Part shown: positions 18,256-27,620 of the stretch, in pieces
Numbering within the stretch: the stretch's first letter is position 1
Layout of the letters: each line of letters begins with the position of its first letter
Assembly (NCBI RefSeq): GCF_004114955.1
Contig: NZ_CP030053.1
Location: 4,216,001-4,280,000, forward strand
DNA: 64,000 nucleotides
Source: Bradyrhizobium guangzhouense
Lineage (GTDB): Bacteria; Pseudomonadota; Alphaproteobacteria; Rhizobiales; Xanthobacteraceae
Reading direction: 5' to 3'
The notes under the pieces: generated by a model
The model's database searches: none
Told to the model about the DNA's origin: nothing
What the model saw: only the letters and a program-made list of their open reading frames with translations
Position numbers and translations under genes: made by a program

Positions 18256-18840
18256 CTATCCGCCCATGACGGGAACACCAATCACGACAGGATGGAACGC
18301 AAACGCCAGCGCCAGATAGACGACGATGCCGACTGCGATCGCAATCAGATCATTGGTGACGCCGCCCACCGGAATCGGCGGGCCGCCGCTGTCGGCGCGA
18401 TGCTTCAGCGAGATGCGATCATATACGCCCCAACCCAGGAACGAGCCGAACAGGATGATGGAGCCAAGATCGCCATTGGCGAGCAGATGCGCAAAGGCCC
18501 AAAGCTTCACCCCAGCGAGCATCGGATGCTTCAGCGTCGCATAGATGCGCCCGCGCAGATAGGAGGCGACCACCAGGATGACGGCAGGCAGCATCAGCGC
18601 GATCGTGATGTGCTTCATCGCCTTGGGCGGATGCCAGACGTCGATCCAGCCGGTCGCGCGATAGTGGCCAAAGCCCCAGACGATCAGCGCCAGCCCTGCA
18701 AGCGAGACGACCGAATAGAGGATCTTGTAGGTCCCTTCCCCCAGCCGCGCGATCGCCTGCGCGCGTGCGTCCCGCTTCGTTGTGAAAACATGAGCGGCGA
18801 AAAACAGCACCAGCCCCAGGATCATGACCAGCAGACCCAC
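18256..18840 (-). CDS. NnrU family membrane protein
   Basis: This protein of about 194 residues has five to six membrane helices and is built like NnrU: an N-terminal GLLVMILGLVLFFAAHVF, a central AMKHITIALMLPAVILVVAS, then KHPMLAGVKLWAFAHLLANGD, the conserved histidine-containing block of the family. NnrU is linked to nitrite/nitric oxide metabolism in denitrifiers, and related proteins act in isoprenoid isomerisation. Here no nir/nor genes are close. I chose GTG 18840 because a GGGGAGGA site lies just upstream; an alternative GTG at 18861 lacks one. Confidence 0.82.
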   Translation of the reverse strand: MGLLVMILGLVLFFAAHVFTTKRDARAQAIARLGEGTYKILYSVVSLAGLALIVWGFGHYRATGWIDVWHPPKAMKHITIALMLPAVILVVASYLRGRIYATLKHPMLAGVKLWAFAHLLANGDLGSIILFGSFLGWGVYDRISLKHRADSGGPPIPVGGVTNDLIAIAVGIVVYLALAFAFHPVVIGVPVMGG

Positions 18841-18911
18841 GACGTCCTCCCCTTCAAGCACCGCCCCGCCTCTGAGGTATCATTGATTGGCCGCCGGTCG
18901 CAACTGACGGG

Positions 18912-19490
18912 CTATCTTCCGAGCTCTCGATTGTCGACATAGCGGATCGCAATTGGCCGTCCGGCCAACGCGCCACCAAGGCCGGTGGTGAACTTCAGCG
19001 GCAGACAGGCGTTCAGGGACGAATTGATCGCGTCGAGGTAGATGGTTCTGATATCGGCGGGGACGCCTGCCGTCGCAAAGGTCAGCCGCGGCGGACCGAT
19101 CAGGCCGCCGGCCTTGTTGAAGCTGAAGCGGACAGCCATCTGCATGCCCGCGCGCGCCTTGTCAGACGGCGGTGACCAGCACGTCCGCAGCTCGGCAAAG
19201 AGATCGCCGATCGTATCGAGATCATGATCCGGCTTTTGATACTTGGCCCGATCGGCCTCCGCCGGCACGCTCTCGATCGTGAGCTGGAGATTCTCGCCGT
19301 AGGGATAGTCGATCTCGGGAATGCAGGGGCCGGGCTCCAGCGGACTGCAATAGGACGGCGTGCAGGGCCTGAAGTCGAGCACACTGCACGGCTCGTGCGC
19401 AAACGGGATCGGATTGATCTGGCGACGCTGCGCGGCGGCGGCGACGGTCGAGAATGCCAACAGTGTGAAAACGAGAATACCGCGCCACAT
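18912..19490 (-). CDS. Secreted protein with TonB/TolA C-terminal-like domain
   Basis: This protein of about 192 residues has a signal peptide (MWRGILVFTLLAFSTVAAAA) followed by a cysteine- and proline-rich segment (CSVLDFRPCTPSYCSPLEPGPC). The second half, beginning around ELRTCWSPP, resembles the TolA/TonB C-terminal fold in spacing: a CW-P start, a VRFSFNKAGGL strand and a terminal IAIRYVDN. That assignment is inference from pattern only. ATG 19490 fits the signal peptide; a GTG at 19511 would add seven residues. It is followed by NnrU with a gap of about 70 bp. Confidence 0.6.
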   Translation of the reverse strand: MWRGILVFTLLAFSTVAAAAQRRQINPIPFAHEPCSVLDFRPCTPSYCSPLEPGPCIPEIDYPYGENLQLTIESVPAEADRAKYQKPDHDLDTIGDLFAELRTCWSPPSDKARAGMQMAVRFSFNKAGGLIGPPRLTFATAGVPADIRTIYLDAINSSLNACLPLKFTTGLGGALAGRPIAIRYVDNRELGR

Positions 19491-19564
19491 GCTTCGAGCT
19501 CGCGATGTCACGCGACAAACGTGGCACCGACCGTGGAAGCGTCAAGCCTGCGGGCGTTCACATG

Positions 19565-19614
19565 CTCGCGTTCAGGCAATGGTGTCGTCCTCGCGTTCAG
19601 GCAATGGTGTCGTC
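19565..19614. repeat. Perfect 25-bp tandem duplication
   Basis: A 25-bp unit starting CTCGCGTTCAGGCAATGG is repeated exactly twice with no spacer. It lies directly before the dispersed repeat at 19615, inside the non-coding stretch between the secreted-protein gene and prfC. Confidence 0.85.
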
Positions 19615-19727
19615 GCCCGGCTCGACCGGGCGACCCAGTATTCCAGAGAAAGTTGTGATTGGGTCGAGAGGCCTCGGCGTACTGGATGCCCCGGTCAAGC
19701 CCGGTCAAGCCGGGGCATGACAGCGGA
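19615..19727. repeat. Dispersed repeat family B, copy with internal 10-bp duplication
   Basis: This copy shares with 61139-61254 the blocks CCAGTATTCCAGAGA, GGCGTACTGGATGCC and GGTCAAGCCGGGGCATGAC in the same order. Here the decamer CCCGGTCAAG is doubled. Together with the 25-bp tandem repeat it fills the 280-bp gap before prfC; nothing else is visible there. Confidence 0.75.
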
Positions 19728-19773
19728 GGGTGTGGCCGCAGAGCCTAAGGACGCGGTAGGCAGTACGTGCCCC

Positions 19774-21396
19774 CTAGCCCTTCTTCTTGACGTCCTTGAC
19801 GTTGGTGAACTCGATGCCCTCGGCGCGCTCTTTGGTGTAGCCGAGGTAGAACTCGTTCCGCGCCAGGTACACGGGATCGCCGTCGACATCGTCAGCAATG
19901 CTTGAGGTGTTCGCCGCGATGAACGTGTCGAGTTTCTTGCGATCCTCCGAGGAGACCCAGCGCGCGAGCTGGAACTCACTCACCTCGAACTCGACCGGCA
20001 ATGAATATTCAGCTTCGAGCCGCGCCTTGAGCACGTCGAGCTGCAGCGCACCGACCACACCGACCAGCGCCGGCGCACCGTCGCGCGGACGGAACACCTG
20101 GACGACGCCCTCCTCCGACATCTGCTGAAGGGCTTCCTTCAGCTTCTTCGCCTTCATCGCGTCGGTGAGACGGACGCGGCGGACGATTTCAGGCGCGAAG
20201 CTCGGGACGCCGACGAAATTGAAGTCCTCGCCCTCGGTCAGCGTATCGCCGATGCGCAGCGTGCCGTGATTGGGGATGCCGACGACGTCGCCGGCAAAGG
20301 CCTCGTCGGCCACCGAACGATCCTGGGCAAAGAAGAATTGCGGGCTCGACAGCGGCATGCTCTTGCCGGTGCGCACCAGCTTTGCCTTCATGCCGCGGCT
20401 GAGCTTGCCCGAGCAAAGGCGCGCGAACGCGATGCGGTCGCGGTGGTTCGGATCCATGTTGGCCTGGATCTTGAACACGAAGGCGCTCATGCGCGGGTCG
20501 GTCGCTTCGACCCTGCGCTGGTCGCTATCCTGTGCGCGCGGCTCGGGGGCGAACTTGCCGAGACCCTCCAAGAGGTCGCCGACACCGAAATTGCGCAACG
20601 CGCTGCCGAAATAGACCGGTGTCAGATGTCCCTCGCGGAACGCTTCGAGCTCGAACGGTTTCGAGGCCTCGGTGACCAGCTCGAGCTCGTCCTTCACGGC
20701 GGAGGCATCGAGATTGGCGTTGAGCTTGGCGAGCTCGGCGATTTCGATCTGCTGCGCCGCGCCGGTCTTGGCTCCGCCGCCTTCGAGCAGGCGGACACCG
20801 CCGTTAATGACATCATAAGTGCCGAGGAAATCGCGCCCCCGGCCGACCGGCCAGGTCATCGGCGTGGTGTCGAGAGCCAGCGTCTTCTCGATCTCGTCGA
20901 GCAGCTCGAAAACGTCGCGGCTCTCGCGGTCCATCTTGTTGATGAACGTGATGATCGGGATATCGCGAAGGCGACAGACCTCGAACAGCTTTCGCGTGCG
21001 TGCCTCGATACCTTTGGCCGCGTCGATCACCATCACGGCGGAATCGACCGCCGTGAGCGTGCGATAGGTGTCCTCCGAAAAGTCCTCGTGGCCCGGCGTG
21101 TCCAGCAGGTTGAACACGAGGCCCTCGAACTCGAAGGTCATCACCGACGTCACGACCGAGATGCCGCGCTCGCGCTCGATCTTCATCCAGTCCGAACGGG
21201 TATTGCGCCGCTCGCCCTTGGCCTTGACCTGGCCGGCAAGGTTGATGGCGCCGCCGAACAGCAGCAGCTTTTCGGTCAGCGTGGTCTTGCCGGCGTCCGG
21301 ATGCGAGATGATCGCAAAGGTGCGCCGCCGCGCCACTTCGGCGGCAAGCGGGGAACGGGCCGGCGATTCGGCTGTGGTGGCTGCAATGTCGGACAT
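19774..21396 (-). CDS. prfC: Peptide chain release factor 3
   Basis: This 540-residue translational GTPase recycles RF1/RF2 and belongs to the EF-G superfamily. The G domain has [15 protein letters not shown] at about residue 33, the [14 protein letters not shown] switch II and NKMDRE. Domain II and the RF3-specific C-terminal part follow to the end in a lysine-rich tail. ATG at 21396 gives the family length. It is divergent from the gdx riboswitch region, with about 100 bp between. Confidence 0.95.
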   Translation of the reverse strand: MSDIAATTAESPARSPLAAEVARRRTFAIISHPDAGKTTLTEKLLLFGGAINLAGQVKAKGERRNTRSDWMKIERERGISVVTSVMTFEFEGLVFNLLDTPGHEDFSEDTYRTLTAVDSAVMVIDAAKGIEARTRKLFEVCRLRDIPIITFINKMDRESRDVFELLDEIEKTLALDTTPMTWPVGRGRDFLGTYDVINGGVRLLEGGGAKTGAAQQIEIAELAKLNANLDASAVKDELELVTEASKPFELEAFREGHLTPVYFGSALRNFGVGDLLEGLGKFAPEPRAQDSDQRRVEATDPRMSAFVFKIQANMDPNHRDRIAFARLCSGKLSRGMKAKLVRTGKSMPLSSPQFFFAQDRSVADEAFAGDVVGIPNHGTLRIGDTLTEGEDFNFVGVPSFAPEIVRRVRLTDAMKAKKLKEALQQMSEEGVVQVFRPRDGAPALVGVVGALQLDVLKARLEAEYSLPVEFEVSEFQLARWVSSEDRKKLDTFIAANTSSIADDVDGDPVYLARNEFYLGYTKERAEGIEFTNVKDVKKKG

Positions 21397-21500
21397 GGCG
21401 GGAGCGTTTGGCAGGGAAAATGAGAGGGATCAAGCCTGATTTGGTGATTGCGCAGCCCTTCGGCCAGCCCCATATCGGCCCTGGCCATACTGGGCCTTGG

Positions 21501-21567
21501 GGAAGGACGGCCTTCCTGCTCAGCAGCCTATCAGCCCAGCGGGGACGACCCTGCCTTGAATGGAGGG
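21501..21567 (+). promoter_or_regulatory. Guanidine-II (mini-ykkC) riboswitch
   Basis: Two short hairpins carry the diagnostic ACGR tetraloops. P1 is GGAAGG-ACGG-CCTTCC (21501-21516) and P2 is GCGGGG-ACGA-CCCTGC (21539-21554, one G-T pair). The linker is 22 nt. P2 ends 7 nt before the Shine-Dalgarno GGAGGG (21562-21567) of the SMR gene, the arrangement expected for control of translation by guanidinium-stabilised hairpin pairing. Class and target gene agree with established guanidine-II biology. The assignment is from sequence reading, not a covariance search. Confidence 0.9.
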
Positions 21568-21572
21568 TCGCC

Positions 21573-21887
21573 ATGGCCTGGAGCATCCTGTTCGTCGCCG
21601 GTCTTCTCGAGATCACCTGGGCTATTGGCCTGAAATATACCGAGGGCTTCTCCAGGCTGGTTCCCTCCGTCATCACGCTCGCGGCCATGGCCGGCAGCGT
21701 GATCCTGCTCGGCATCGCTCTCAAGTCCCTGCCCGTCGGAACCGCCTATGCGGTCTGGACCGGCATCGGCGCGGTCGGCACCGCCACGCTCGGCATCTTC
21801 CTGTTCGGCGAGCCCGCCACAGCACTTCGCCTTGCCAGCATCGGGCTGATCGTGGCCGGCATCGTCGGGCTGAAGCTCGTTACTTGA
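21573..21887 (+). CDS. gdx: SMR-family guanidinium exporter (Gdx/SugE type)
   Basis: This 104-residue protein has four membrane helices, with the essential SMR glutamate Glu13 in helix 1. The segment [14 protein letters not shown] is the Gdx/SugE signature that separates guanidinium exporters from EmrE-like multidrug pumps. The start is ATG 21573, six nt after GGAGGG; an open frame reaching back to 21408 crosses the riboswitch and is not used. Small SMR proteins work as antiparallel dimers exchanging protons for guanidinium. The gene ends convergently with pit, overlapping it by 8 bp. Confidence 0.92.
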   Translation: MAWSILFVAGLLEITWAIGLKYTEGFSRLVPSVITLAAMAGSVILLGIALKSLPVGTAYAVWTGIGAVGTATLGIFLFGEPATALRLASIGLIVAGIVGLKLVT

Positions 21888-22884
21888 AGATCTGGACCGC
21901 CCACCAGCTGAGCGCCGCGACGATGGCCGAGGCCGGGATCGTGATCACCCAGGCATAGACGATCGAGCTCGCCACGTTCCAGCGCACCGCCGAGACACGA
22001 CGAGCCGCACCGACGCCGACGATGGCACCCGTGATGGTGTGGGTGGTCGAGACGGGAACGCCGAGGAAGGTGGCGATGAAGAGGGTCGCCGCGCCGCCGG
22101 TCTCGGCACAAAAACCCTGCATCGGCGTCAGCTTGGTGATGCGCAGGCCCATGGTGCGGACGATGCGCCAGCCACCCATCAGGGTGCCCAGGGCCATCGC
22201 AGCCTGGCAGGACAGCACCACCCAGAACGGCACCGAGAATTCGTTGCCGAGATGACCCTGCGAATAGAGCAGCACGGCAATGATGCCCATCGTCTTCTGC
22301 GCGTCGTTGCCGCCATGGCCGAGCGAATAGAGCGAGGCCGAGGCGAATTGCAGGATGCGGAAGGCGCGGTCGACCGCGAACGGCGTCGAGCGCACCGACA
22401 GCCATGACACGATCGCAACGAGCATCATCGCGAGCAGGAAGCCGACCAGCGGCGACAGCACGATCGCCAGCACCGCCTTGGTGAGCCCGCTCCAGACCGC
22501 CGCCGAAATCCCGGCCTTGGCCATGCCGCCGCCGACGAGGCCGCCGATCAGCGCATGCGAGGACGAGGACGGAATGCCCAGCGCCCAGGTCACGAGATTC
22601 CAGACGATGGCGCCGACAAGCGCGGCGAAGATCACCTGGGCGTCGACGATGGCGGGATCGATGATGCCGGTGCCGATGGTCTGGGCGACGTGCAGGCCGA
22701 ACACCATGAAGGCGACGAAATTGAAGAACGCCGCCCAGAACACCGCGAATTGCGGCCGCAGCACCCGGGTCGAGACGATGGTCGCGATCGAATTGGCGGC
22801 GTCGTGCAGGCCGTTCAGGAAGTCGAACAGCAGTGCGACGGCGATCAGTCCGACCAGGACGGGAAGACCCAACGCAGCATCCAC
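21880..22884 (-). CDS. pit: Inorganic phosphate transporter, Pit family
   Basis: This 334-residue membrane protein shows the Pit signature repeats: [21 protein letters not shown] near the N-terminus (GxxNDxAN type) and [17 protein letters not shown] in the second half, plus the [12 protein letters not shown] and [13 protein letters not shown] segments. It imports metal-phosphate with protons. The start appears to be GTG 22884. It lies 12 bp after the DUF47 gene stop on the same strand, the usual pair. Confidence 0.93.
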   Translation of the reverse strand: MDAALGLPVLVGLIAVALLFDFLNGLHDAANSIATIVSTRVLRPQFAVFWAAFFNFVAFMVFGLHVAQTIGTGIIDPAIVDAQVIFAALVGAIVWNLVTWALGIPSSSSHALIGGLVGGGMAKAGISAAVWSGLTKAVLAIVLSPLVGFLLAMMLVAIVSWLSVRSTPFAVDRAFRILQFASASLYSLGHGGNDAQKTMGIIAVLLYSQGHLGNEFSVPFWVVLSCQAAMALGTLMGGWRIVRTMGLRITKLTPMQGFCAETGGAATLFIATFLGVPVSTTHTITGAIVGVGAARRVSAVRWNVASSIVYAWVITIPASAIVAALSWWAVQIFK

Positions 22885-22896
22885 GACGGCCCTGCC

Positions 22897-23541
22897 CTAC
22901 ACTTGCTCGATGACGATGCTGTTGATCTCGTTCGCGACGTCGTCGAAGCGATCAGCCACCTTTTCAAGGTGATCGTAAATCTCGACGCCGACGATGAAAT
23001 CCATCGCGCTGCCGTTGCGATGCTTGAGGAACAGCTCCTTCAGGCCGATGTCGTGGAGATCGTCGACGCGGCCTTCGAGCTTGGTCAGTTCCTCCGTGAT
23101 CGCGGTCAGCATGGCCACGTTCTTGCCGATCTCCTGCATCAGCGGCAGCGCACGGCCCACCAGATTGGCGCACTCGATCAGCAGCGCCCCGATCTCGCGC
23201 ATCGGCGGCTCGAAGGTGCGGACCTCGAACAGCATCACGGCCTTGGCCGTCTGCTGCATCTGGTCGATGGCATCATCCAGCGAGGTGATCAGGTTCTTGA
23301 TGTCGCCGCGGTCGAACGGCGTGATGAAGGTGCGGCGCACCGCTGTCAGCACCTCGCGGGTGATGTTGTCAGCGTCGTTCTCGAACTGGCTGACGCGCTG
23401 GCAATAGACCGGCGTCTCCTCGCCGCCATTGAGCACGCCCTGGAGCGCGATTGCACCCTGTATCACCGTCTGGGCATGGCGGTCGAACAGGTCGAAAAAT
23501 CGTTCTTCCTTGGGCAGGAAGGCGCGAAACCAACGCATCAT
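22897..23541 (-). CDS. DUF47/PhoU-like phosphate transport regulator
   Basis: This helical protein of about 214 residues is related to PhoU (TIGR00153/DUF47). It begins MMRWFRAFLPKEERFFDLF and contains the charged repeats ENDADNITREV and KLEGRVDDLHDIGLKELFL. Such proteins are encoded with Pit permeases and modulate them. I start at the ATG pair at 23541/23538, where family similarity begins, rather than 31 codons upstream. The two-gene unit runs DUF47 then pit. Confidence 0.88.
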   Translation of the reverse strand: MMRWFRAFLPKEERFFDLFDRHAQTVIQGAIALQGVLNGGEETPVYCQRVSQFENDADNITREVLTAVRRTFITPFDRGDIKNLITSLDDAIDQMQQTAKAVMLFEVRTFEPPMREIGALLIECANLVGRALPLMQEIGKNVAMLTAITEELTKLEGRVDDLHDIGLKELFLKHRNGSAMDFIVGVEIYDHLEKVADRFDDVANEINSIVIEQV

Positions 23542-23698
23542 GGGATAGTCTACCGGTTGGACATGGGCCGGCCCTGTCAGGGCCGTCACAAAACCGTCAT
23601 AGACCATTTTTGCCTCGCGCGCGTGCCGTCTCACACCCGCCAGGCAGGGTCATCCACCGGATTTACCTCGCCATCAAAATTGATGCGATATCAGCGAC

Positions 23699-24667
23699 TT
23701 AGAGCGATCTGCGGAAGTAATGCGCGATTTCGCCAATGACGCCACGGCGGAAAGTGAGCACGCAGATCACGAAGATCGAGCCCTGAATCACCGTCACCCA
23801 CTGGCCGAAGCCCGCCAGATATTGCTGCATGGCGATGATCACGAAGGCGCCGACCACGGGACCGAAAATGGTGCCGAGACCGCCGACCAGCGTCATCAGC
23901 ACGACTTCACCGGACATCGACCAGTGCACATCGGTGAGCGAGGCGTTCTGCGCCACGAACACCTTCAGCGCGCCGGCGAAACCCGCCAGCGTCCCCGACA
24001 GGACGAACGCCAGGAATTTGTACTGGTCGGTCCGATAGCCCAGCGAGATCGCACGCGGCTCGTTCTCGCGGATCGATTTCAGGACCTCGCCGAAGGGCGA
24101 GTTGATGATCCTGTAGATCAGCAGGAAGCCGGCAAGGAAGCCGACGAGCACGACGTAATAGAGCACGGTCGGCTTGGACAAATCGAGCACACCGAACATG
24201 TGCCCCTGCGGAATGCCCTGGATGCCGTCCTCGCCATGGGTGAATGGCGCCTGGAGGTAGATGAAATACAGGAGCTGCGACAGCGCCAGCGTGATCATCG
24301 AGAAATAGATGCCCTGGCGACGGATCGAGATGTAGCCGGTGATGAGCGACAGCACGAACGCAGCGGCGATGCCGACGAGAACGCCGAGTTCCGGGGGCAG
24401 CGCCCAGACCTTCAGCGCATGCGCGCTGCAATAACCGGCCGTGCCCATGAACATGGCATGGCCAAACGATAACAGGCCGCCATAGCCGATCAGGAGATTG
24501 AAGGCGCAGGCCAACAGCGCAAAGCAAAGCGCCTGCATCACGAAGAACGGATAGACTCCCGTGAAAGGCACCGACGCCAGCAGCAGCGCCATCACCACGA
24601 ACAAGATCATCTCGTCACGCATCGCGCGCGGCGTGACCGGCAGCGTATCGTCCGTCAAGGCTGTCAT
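23699..24667 (-). CDS. livM: Branched-chain amino acid-type ABC permease LivM
   Basis: This 322-residue inner-membrane permease has about nine hydrophobic helices and the LivM block GYGGLLSFGHAMFMGTAGY, the coupling-helix region GYRTDQYKFLAFVLSG and a C-terminal GGLGTIFGPVVGAFV. It is the last gene of the liv operon. livH ends one nucleotide before its start, so the two are translated together. The solute is not determined by sequence. Confidence 0.92.
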   Translation of the reverse strand: MTALTDDTLPVTPRAMRDEMILFVVMALLLASVPFTGVYPFFVMQALCFALLACAFNLLIGYGGLLSFGHAMFMGTAGYCSAHALKVWALPPELGVLVGIAAAFVLSLITGYISIRRQGIYFSMITLALSQLLYFIYLQAPFTHGEDGIQGIPQGHMFGVLDLSKPTVLYYVVLVGFLAGFLLIYRIINSPFGEVLKSIRENEPRAISLGYRTDQYKFLAFVLSGTLAGFAGALKVFVAQNASLTDVHWSMSGEVVLMTLVGGLGTIFGPVVGAFVIIAMQQYLAGFGQWVTVIQGSIFVICVLTFRRGVIGEIAHYFRRSL

Positions 24668-24668
24668 A

Positions 24669-25532
24669 TCAGGCTGCCCTTCCCGTCAATCCCGTTGGCT
24701 TCACCAGGAGCACAAGCACCATCAGCACGAACACGACGGTGTTGGAGGCCTCGGGGTAAAAATATTTGGTCAAGCCCTCGATCACACCGAGCGCAAAGCC
24801 GGTGATGATGGAGCCCATGATCGATCCCATGCCGCCGATCACCACCACGGCGAACACCACGATGATGAGGTCGGCGCCCATCAGCGGCCGCACCTGGTTG
24901 ATCGGCGCCGACAGCACGCCGGCGAGCGCGGCCAGGCCGACGCCGAGGCCGTAGGTGAGCGTGATCATGCGGGGCACGTTGATGCCGAAGGCGCGCACCA
25001 GAGTCGGATTTTCCGTGGCGGCGCGCAGGTAAGCGCCAAGCCGCGTCTTCTCGATCAGGAACCAGGTGGCAAAGCACACGACGAGCGAGAAGATGACGAC
25101 CCAGCCACGATAGATGGGCAGGAACATGAAGCCGAGATTCATGCCGCCTCTGAGTTGGTCCGGAATGGAATAAGGCAGGCCGGACGAACCGAAATAGTTC
25201 TGGAACACGCCCTGGACGATCAGCGCGATGCCGAAGGTGAGCAGCAGGCCGTAGAGGTGATCGAGCCCGGTCAACCATTGCAGCATGGTCCGTTCCAGGA
25301 TCATGCCGAAGATGCCGACGATGACGGGGGCCAGCAGCAGCGCCCACCAGTAACTGATGCCGCCGATGTTCAGCAGGAAATAGGCAACGAAAGCGCCCAT
25401 CATGTAAAGCGCACCATGGGCGAAATTGATGATGTTGAGCATGCCGAAGATCACGGCGAGCCCGAGACTGAGCAGCGCGTAAAACGAGCCGTTGATCAGT
25501 CCCACCAGTAGCTGTGCGTAGAGAGCCTGCAT
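24669..25532 (-). CDS. livH: Branched-chain amino acid-type ABC permease LivH
   Basis: This 287-residue permease starts MQALYAQLLVGLINGSFYALLSLG, the standard LivH N-terminus, and has the coupling segment RAFGINVPRMITLTYG and VVIGGMGSIMGSIITGF. ATG 25532 is preferred over the upstream codon at 25583, which lies in the spacer. It pairs with LivM to form the membrane channel of the transporter. Confidence 0.92.
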   Translation of the reverse strand: MQALYAQLLVGLINGSFYALLSLGLAVIFGMLNIINFAHGALYMMGAFVAYFLLNIGGISYWWALLLAPVIVGIFGMILERTMLQWLTGLDHLYGLLLTFGIALIVQGVFQNYFGSSGLPYSIPDQLRGGMNLGFMFLPIYRGWVVIFSLVVCFATWFLIEKTRLGAYLRAATENPTLVRAFGINVPRMITLTYGLGVGLAALAGVLSAPINQVRPLMGADLIIVVFAVVVIGGMGSIMGSIITGFALGVIEGLTKYFYPEASNTVVFVLMVLVLLVKPTGLTGRAA

Positions 25533-25604
25533 CGATCCAGCACCCAGTCCCTTCGGCGTTCCCAAAGTAGCGCCCGCCTGCACAGTGCCGGCGAGCTGTC
25601 GATC

Positions 25605-26825
25605 TTATTTCTTGAGCAGCGCGCACTTGCTTTCGGCGAGCGGCGTGAAAGCCTGGTCGCCCGGCACTGTCCCCACGAGCTTGTAGAAATCCCACGGTCC
25701 CTTGGACTCGGAGGGCTTCTTCACCTCGAACAGATAGGCGTTGTGGATGGTGCGGCCATTGGGCTGGATCTCGCCCTTGCCGAACAGATCGTCTTCGGTC
25801 GGCATGGACTTCATCTTCTCGACGACCTTCACGCCATCATGCGGATTGCCGCCGAGCGCCTCGAGCGCCTTGAGATAGTGGCGCACGCCCGCATAAACGC
25901 CGGCCTGAACCATGGTCGGCATCGCACCGTTCTTCATCTTCTCCGAAAACCGCTTGGAGAAAGCCCGGGTCTTGTCGTTCATGTCCCAGTAAAAGGTCTC
26001 GGTGAAGTTGAGGCCCTGCGCCGTCTCGAGGCCAATGGCCTTGACGTCGGTGAGGAACAGCAGCAGCGCCGCGAGCTTCTGGCCACCCTTGCCGATACCG
26101 AACTCGGCGGCCTGCTTGATCGTGTTGGTGGTGTCACCACCGGCATTGGCAAGGCCGATGATCTTGGCCTTGGAGGCCTGCGCCTGGAGCAGGAACGAGG
26201 AGAAGTCCGGCGTGTTTAGCGGATGCTTGACCCCGCCGACCACCTTGCCGCCATTGGCGGTGACGACCGCCGTGGTATCGCGCTCCAGCGCCGCACCGAA
26301 GGCGTAGTCCGCCGTCAGGAAGAACCAGGTGTCGCCACCCGCCTTCACCAGCGCCTGGCCCGTGGTATGCGCCAGCATGTAGGTATCGTAGGTCCAGTGC
26401 ACGGTGTTGGGCGAGCACTGCGCGTTGGTGAGGTCCGAGGTCGCCGCGCCGGAATTGATGTAGACGCCGTTTTTTTCCTTGACGACGTTGTTGACCGCCA
26501 GCGCCACGCCGGAGTTCGGCACGTCGACGATGATGTCGACCTTGTCGACGTCGAACCACTGCCGCGCGATCGCGGTGCCGATGTCGGGCTTGTTCTGGTG
26601 ATCGCCCGAGATGATGTCGATCTTCCACCCCTTCGCGCCCAGGCCGGAATCTTCAACCGCCATCTGCGCAGCGAGCGTCGAGCCGGGACCACCGAGGTCG
26701 GCATAGAGACCGGACTGATCGGACAGTGCGCCGATCTTGACCGTCTTGTCCTGTGCGAAAGCGGCGCCAGCGCTGGTCACGGCCAATGCCGTGCCAAGCA
26801 ACAACGATGCAATCGACCTTGTCAT
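25605..26825 (-). CDS. ABC substrate-binding protein of the liv operon
   Basis: This 406-residue Peripla_BP_6 protein has a signal peptide ending AFA-QD. It lies between livF and livH and so is the cognate receptor of this transporter. Long stretches match the orphan protein at 12374-13600, but the codons differ freely, so the paralogy is old and not a recent copy. Its ligand is unknown; clusters of this type are annotated for branched-chain amino acids, amides or aromatic compounds. Confidence 0.92.
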   Translation of the reverse strand: MTRSIASLLLGTALAVTSAGAAFAQDKTVKIGALSDQSGLYADLGGPGSTLAAQMAVEDSGLGAKGWKIDIISGDHQNKPDIGTAIARQWFDVDKVDIIVDVPNSGVALAVNNVVKEKNGVYINSGAATSDLTNAQCSPNTVHWTYDTYMLAHTTGQALVKAGGDTWFFLTADYAFGAALERDTTAVVTANGGKVVGGVKHPLNTPDFSSFLLQAQASKAKIIGLANAGGDTTNTIKQAAEFGIGKGGQKLAALLLFLTDVKAIGLETAQGLNFTETFYWDMNDKTRAFSKRFSEKMKNGAMPTMVQAGVYAGVRHYLKALEALGGNPHDGVKVVEKMKSMPTEDDLFGKGEIQPNGRTIHNAYLFEVKKPSESKGPWDFYKLVGTVPGDQAFTPLAESKCALLKK

Positions 26826-26873
26826 GCGACTTCCCTCGTAAATCTTCTCGTGACCATTCGACCGTTGGCCGGA

Positions 26874-27620
26874 CTAGACGCCGAGATAGGTGTGGAGCTT
26901 GTCCATGTTGGCGGCAAGCTCCGCATTGGAAAATCCGTCAATGATCTTGCCGTGCTCGACCACGTAGTAGCGATCGGCGACGGTGGATGCGAAGCGGAAG
27001 TTCTGCTCGACCAGGAGGATCGTGAAACCTTCCTTCTTGAGCCGCGCAATGGTGTGGCCGATCTGCTGAATGATGACGGGGGCGAGGCCTTCGGTCGGCT
27101 CGTCCAGCATCAGGAAGCTTGCGCCCGTGCGCAGGATTCGCGCGATCGCGAGCATCTGCTGCTCGCCGCCGGACAGCTTGGTGCCCTGGCTGCTCAGCCG
27201 CTCCTTCAGGTTCGGAAACAGATCGAAGATCTGCTCGAGCGGCAATCCGCCTGCGCGAACCACCGGCGGCAGCAGCAGGTTCTCCTTCACGTCGAGGCTG
27301 GAGAAAATTCCCCGCTCCTCCGGGCAGAACGCGATACCCATGCGCGCGATCTTGTCGGAGGTCGCGCGGATGATCTCCTGATTGTTGAACTTGATCGAGC
27401 CGGCGCGCTTGCCGATGATGCCCATGATCGACTTCAACGTGGTCGTCTTGCCGGCGCCGTTGCGCCCGAGCAGCGTAACGACCTCGCCCGCGTTCACGTC
27501 GAAATTGATCCCGTGCAGGATGTGGGACTCGCCATACCAGGCCTCCAAGTTGCGGACCTGGAGGATATTGCCGCCGGTCGCGGCCTTCACCGGCGCCTCG
27601 GCCATTGCAGTCTCAGGCAT
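26874..27620 (-). CDS. livF: ABC ATP-binding protein LivF
   Basis: The 248-residue ATPase has Walker A GRNGAGKTTTLKSI, signature LSGGEQQML, Walker B SFLMLDEPTEGLAP and the switch His in LLVEQN-type context. The C-terminal LivF marker VADRYYVVEHGKI is present. Its start lies 8 bp inside the end of livG, so the two ATPases are coupled in translation. Confidence 0.93.
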   Translation of the reverse strand: MPETAMAEAPVKAATGGNILQVRNLEAWYGESHILHGINFDVNAGEVVTLLGRNGAGKTTTLKSIMGIIGKRAGSIKFNNQEIIRATSDKIARMGIAFCPEERGIFSSLDVKENLLLPPVVRAGGLPLEQIFDLFPNLKERLSSQGTKLSGGEQQMLAIARILRTGASFLMLDEPTEGLAPVIIQQIGHTIARLKKEGFTILLVEQNFRFASTVADRYYVVEHGKIIDGFSNAELAANMDKLHTYLGV

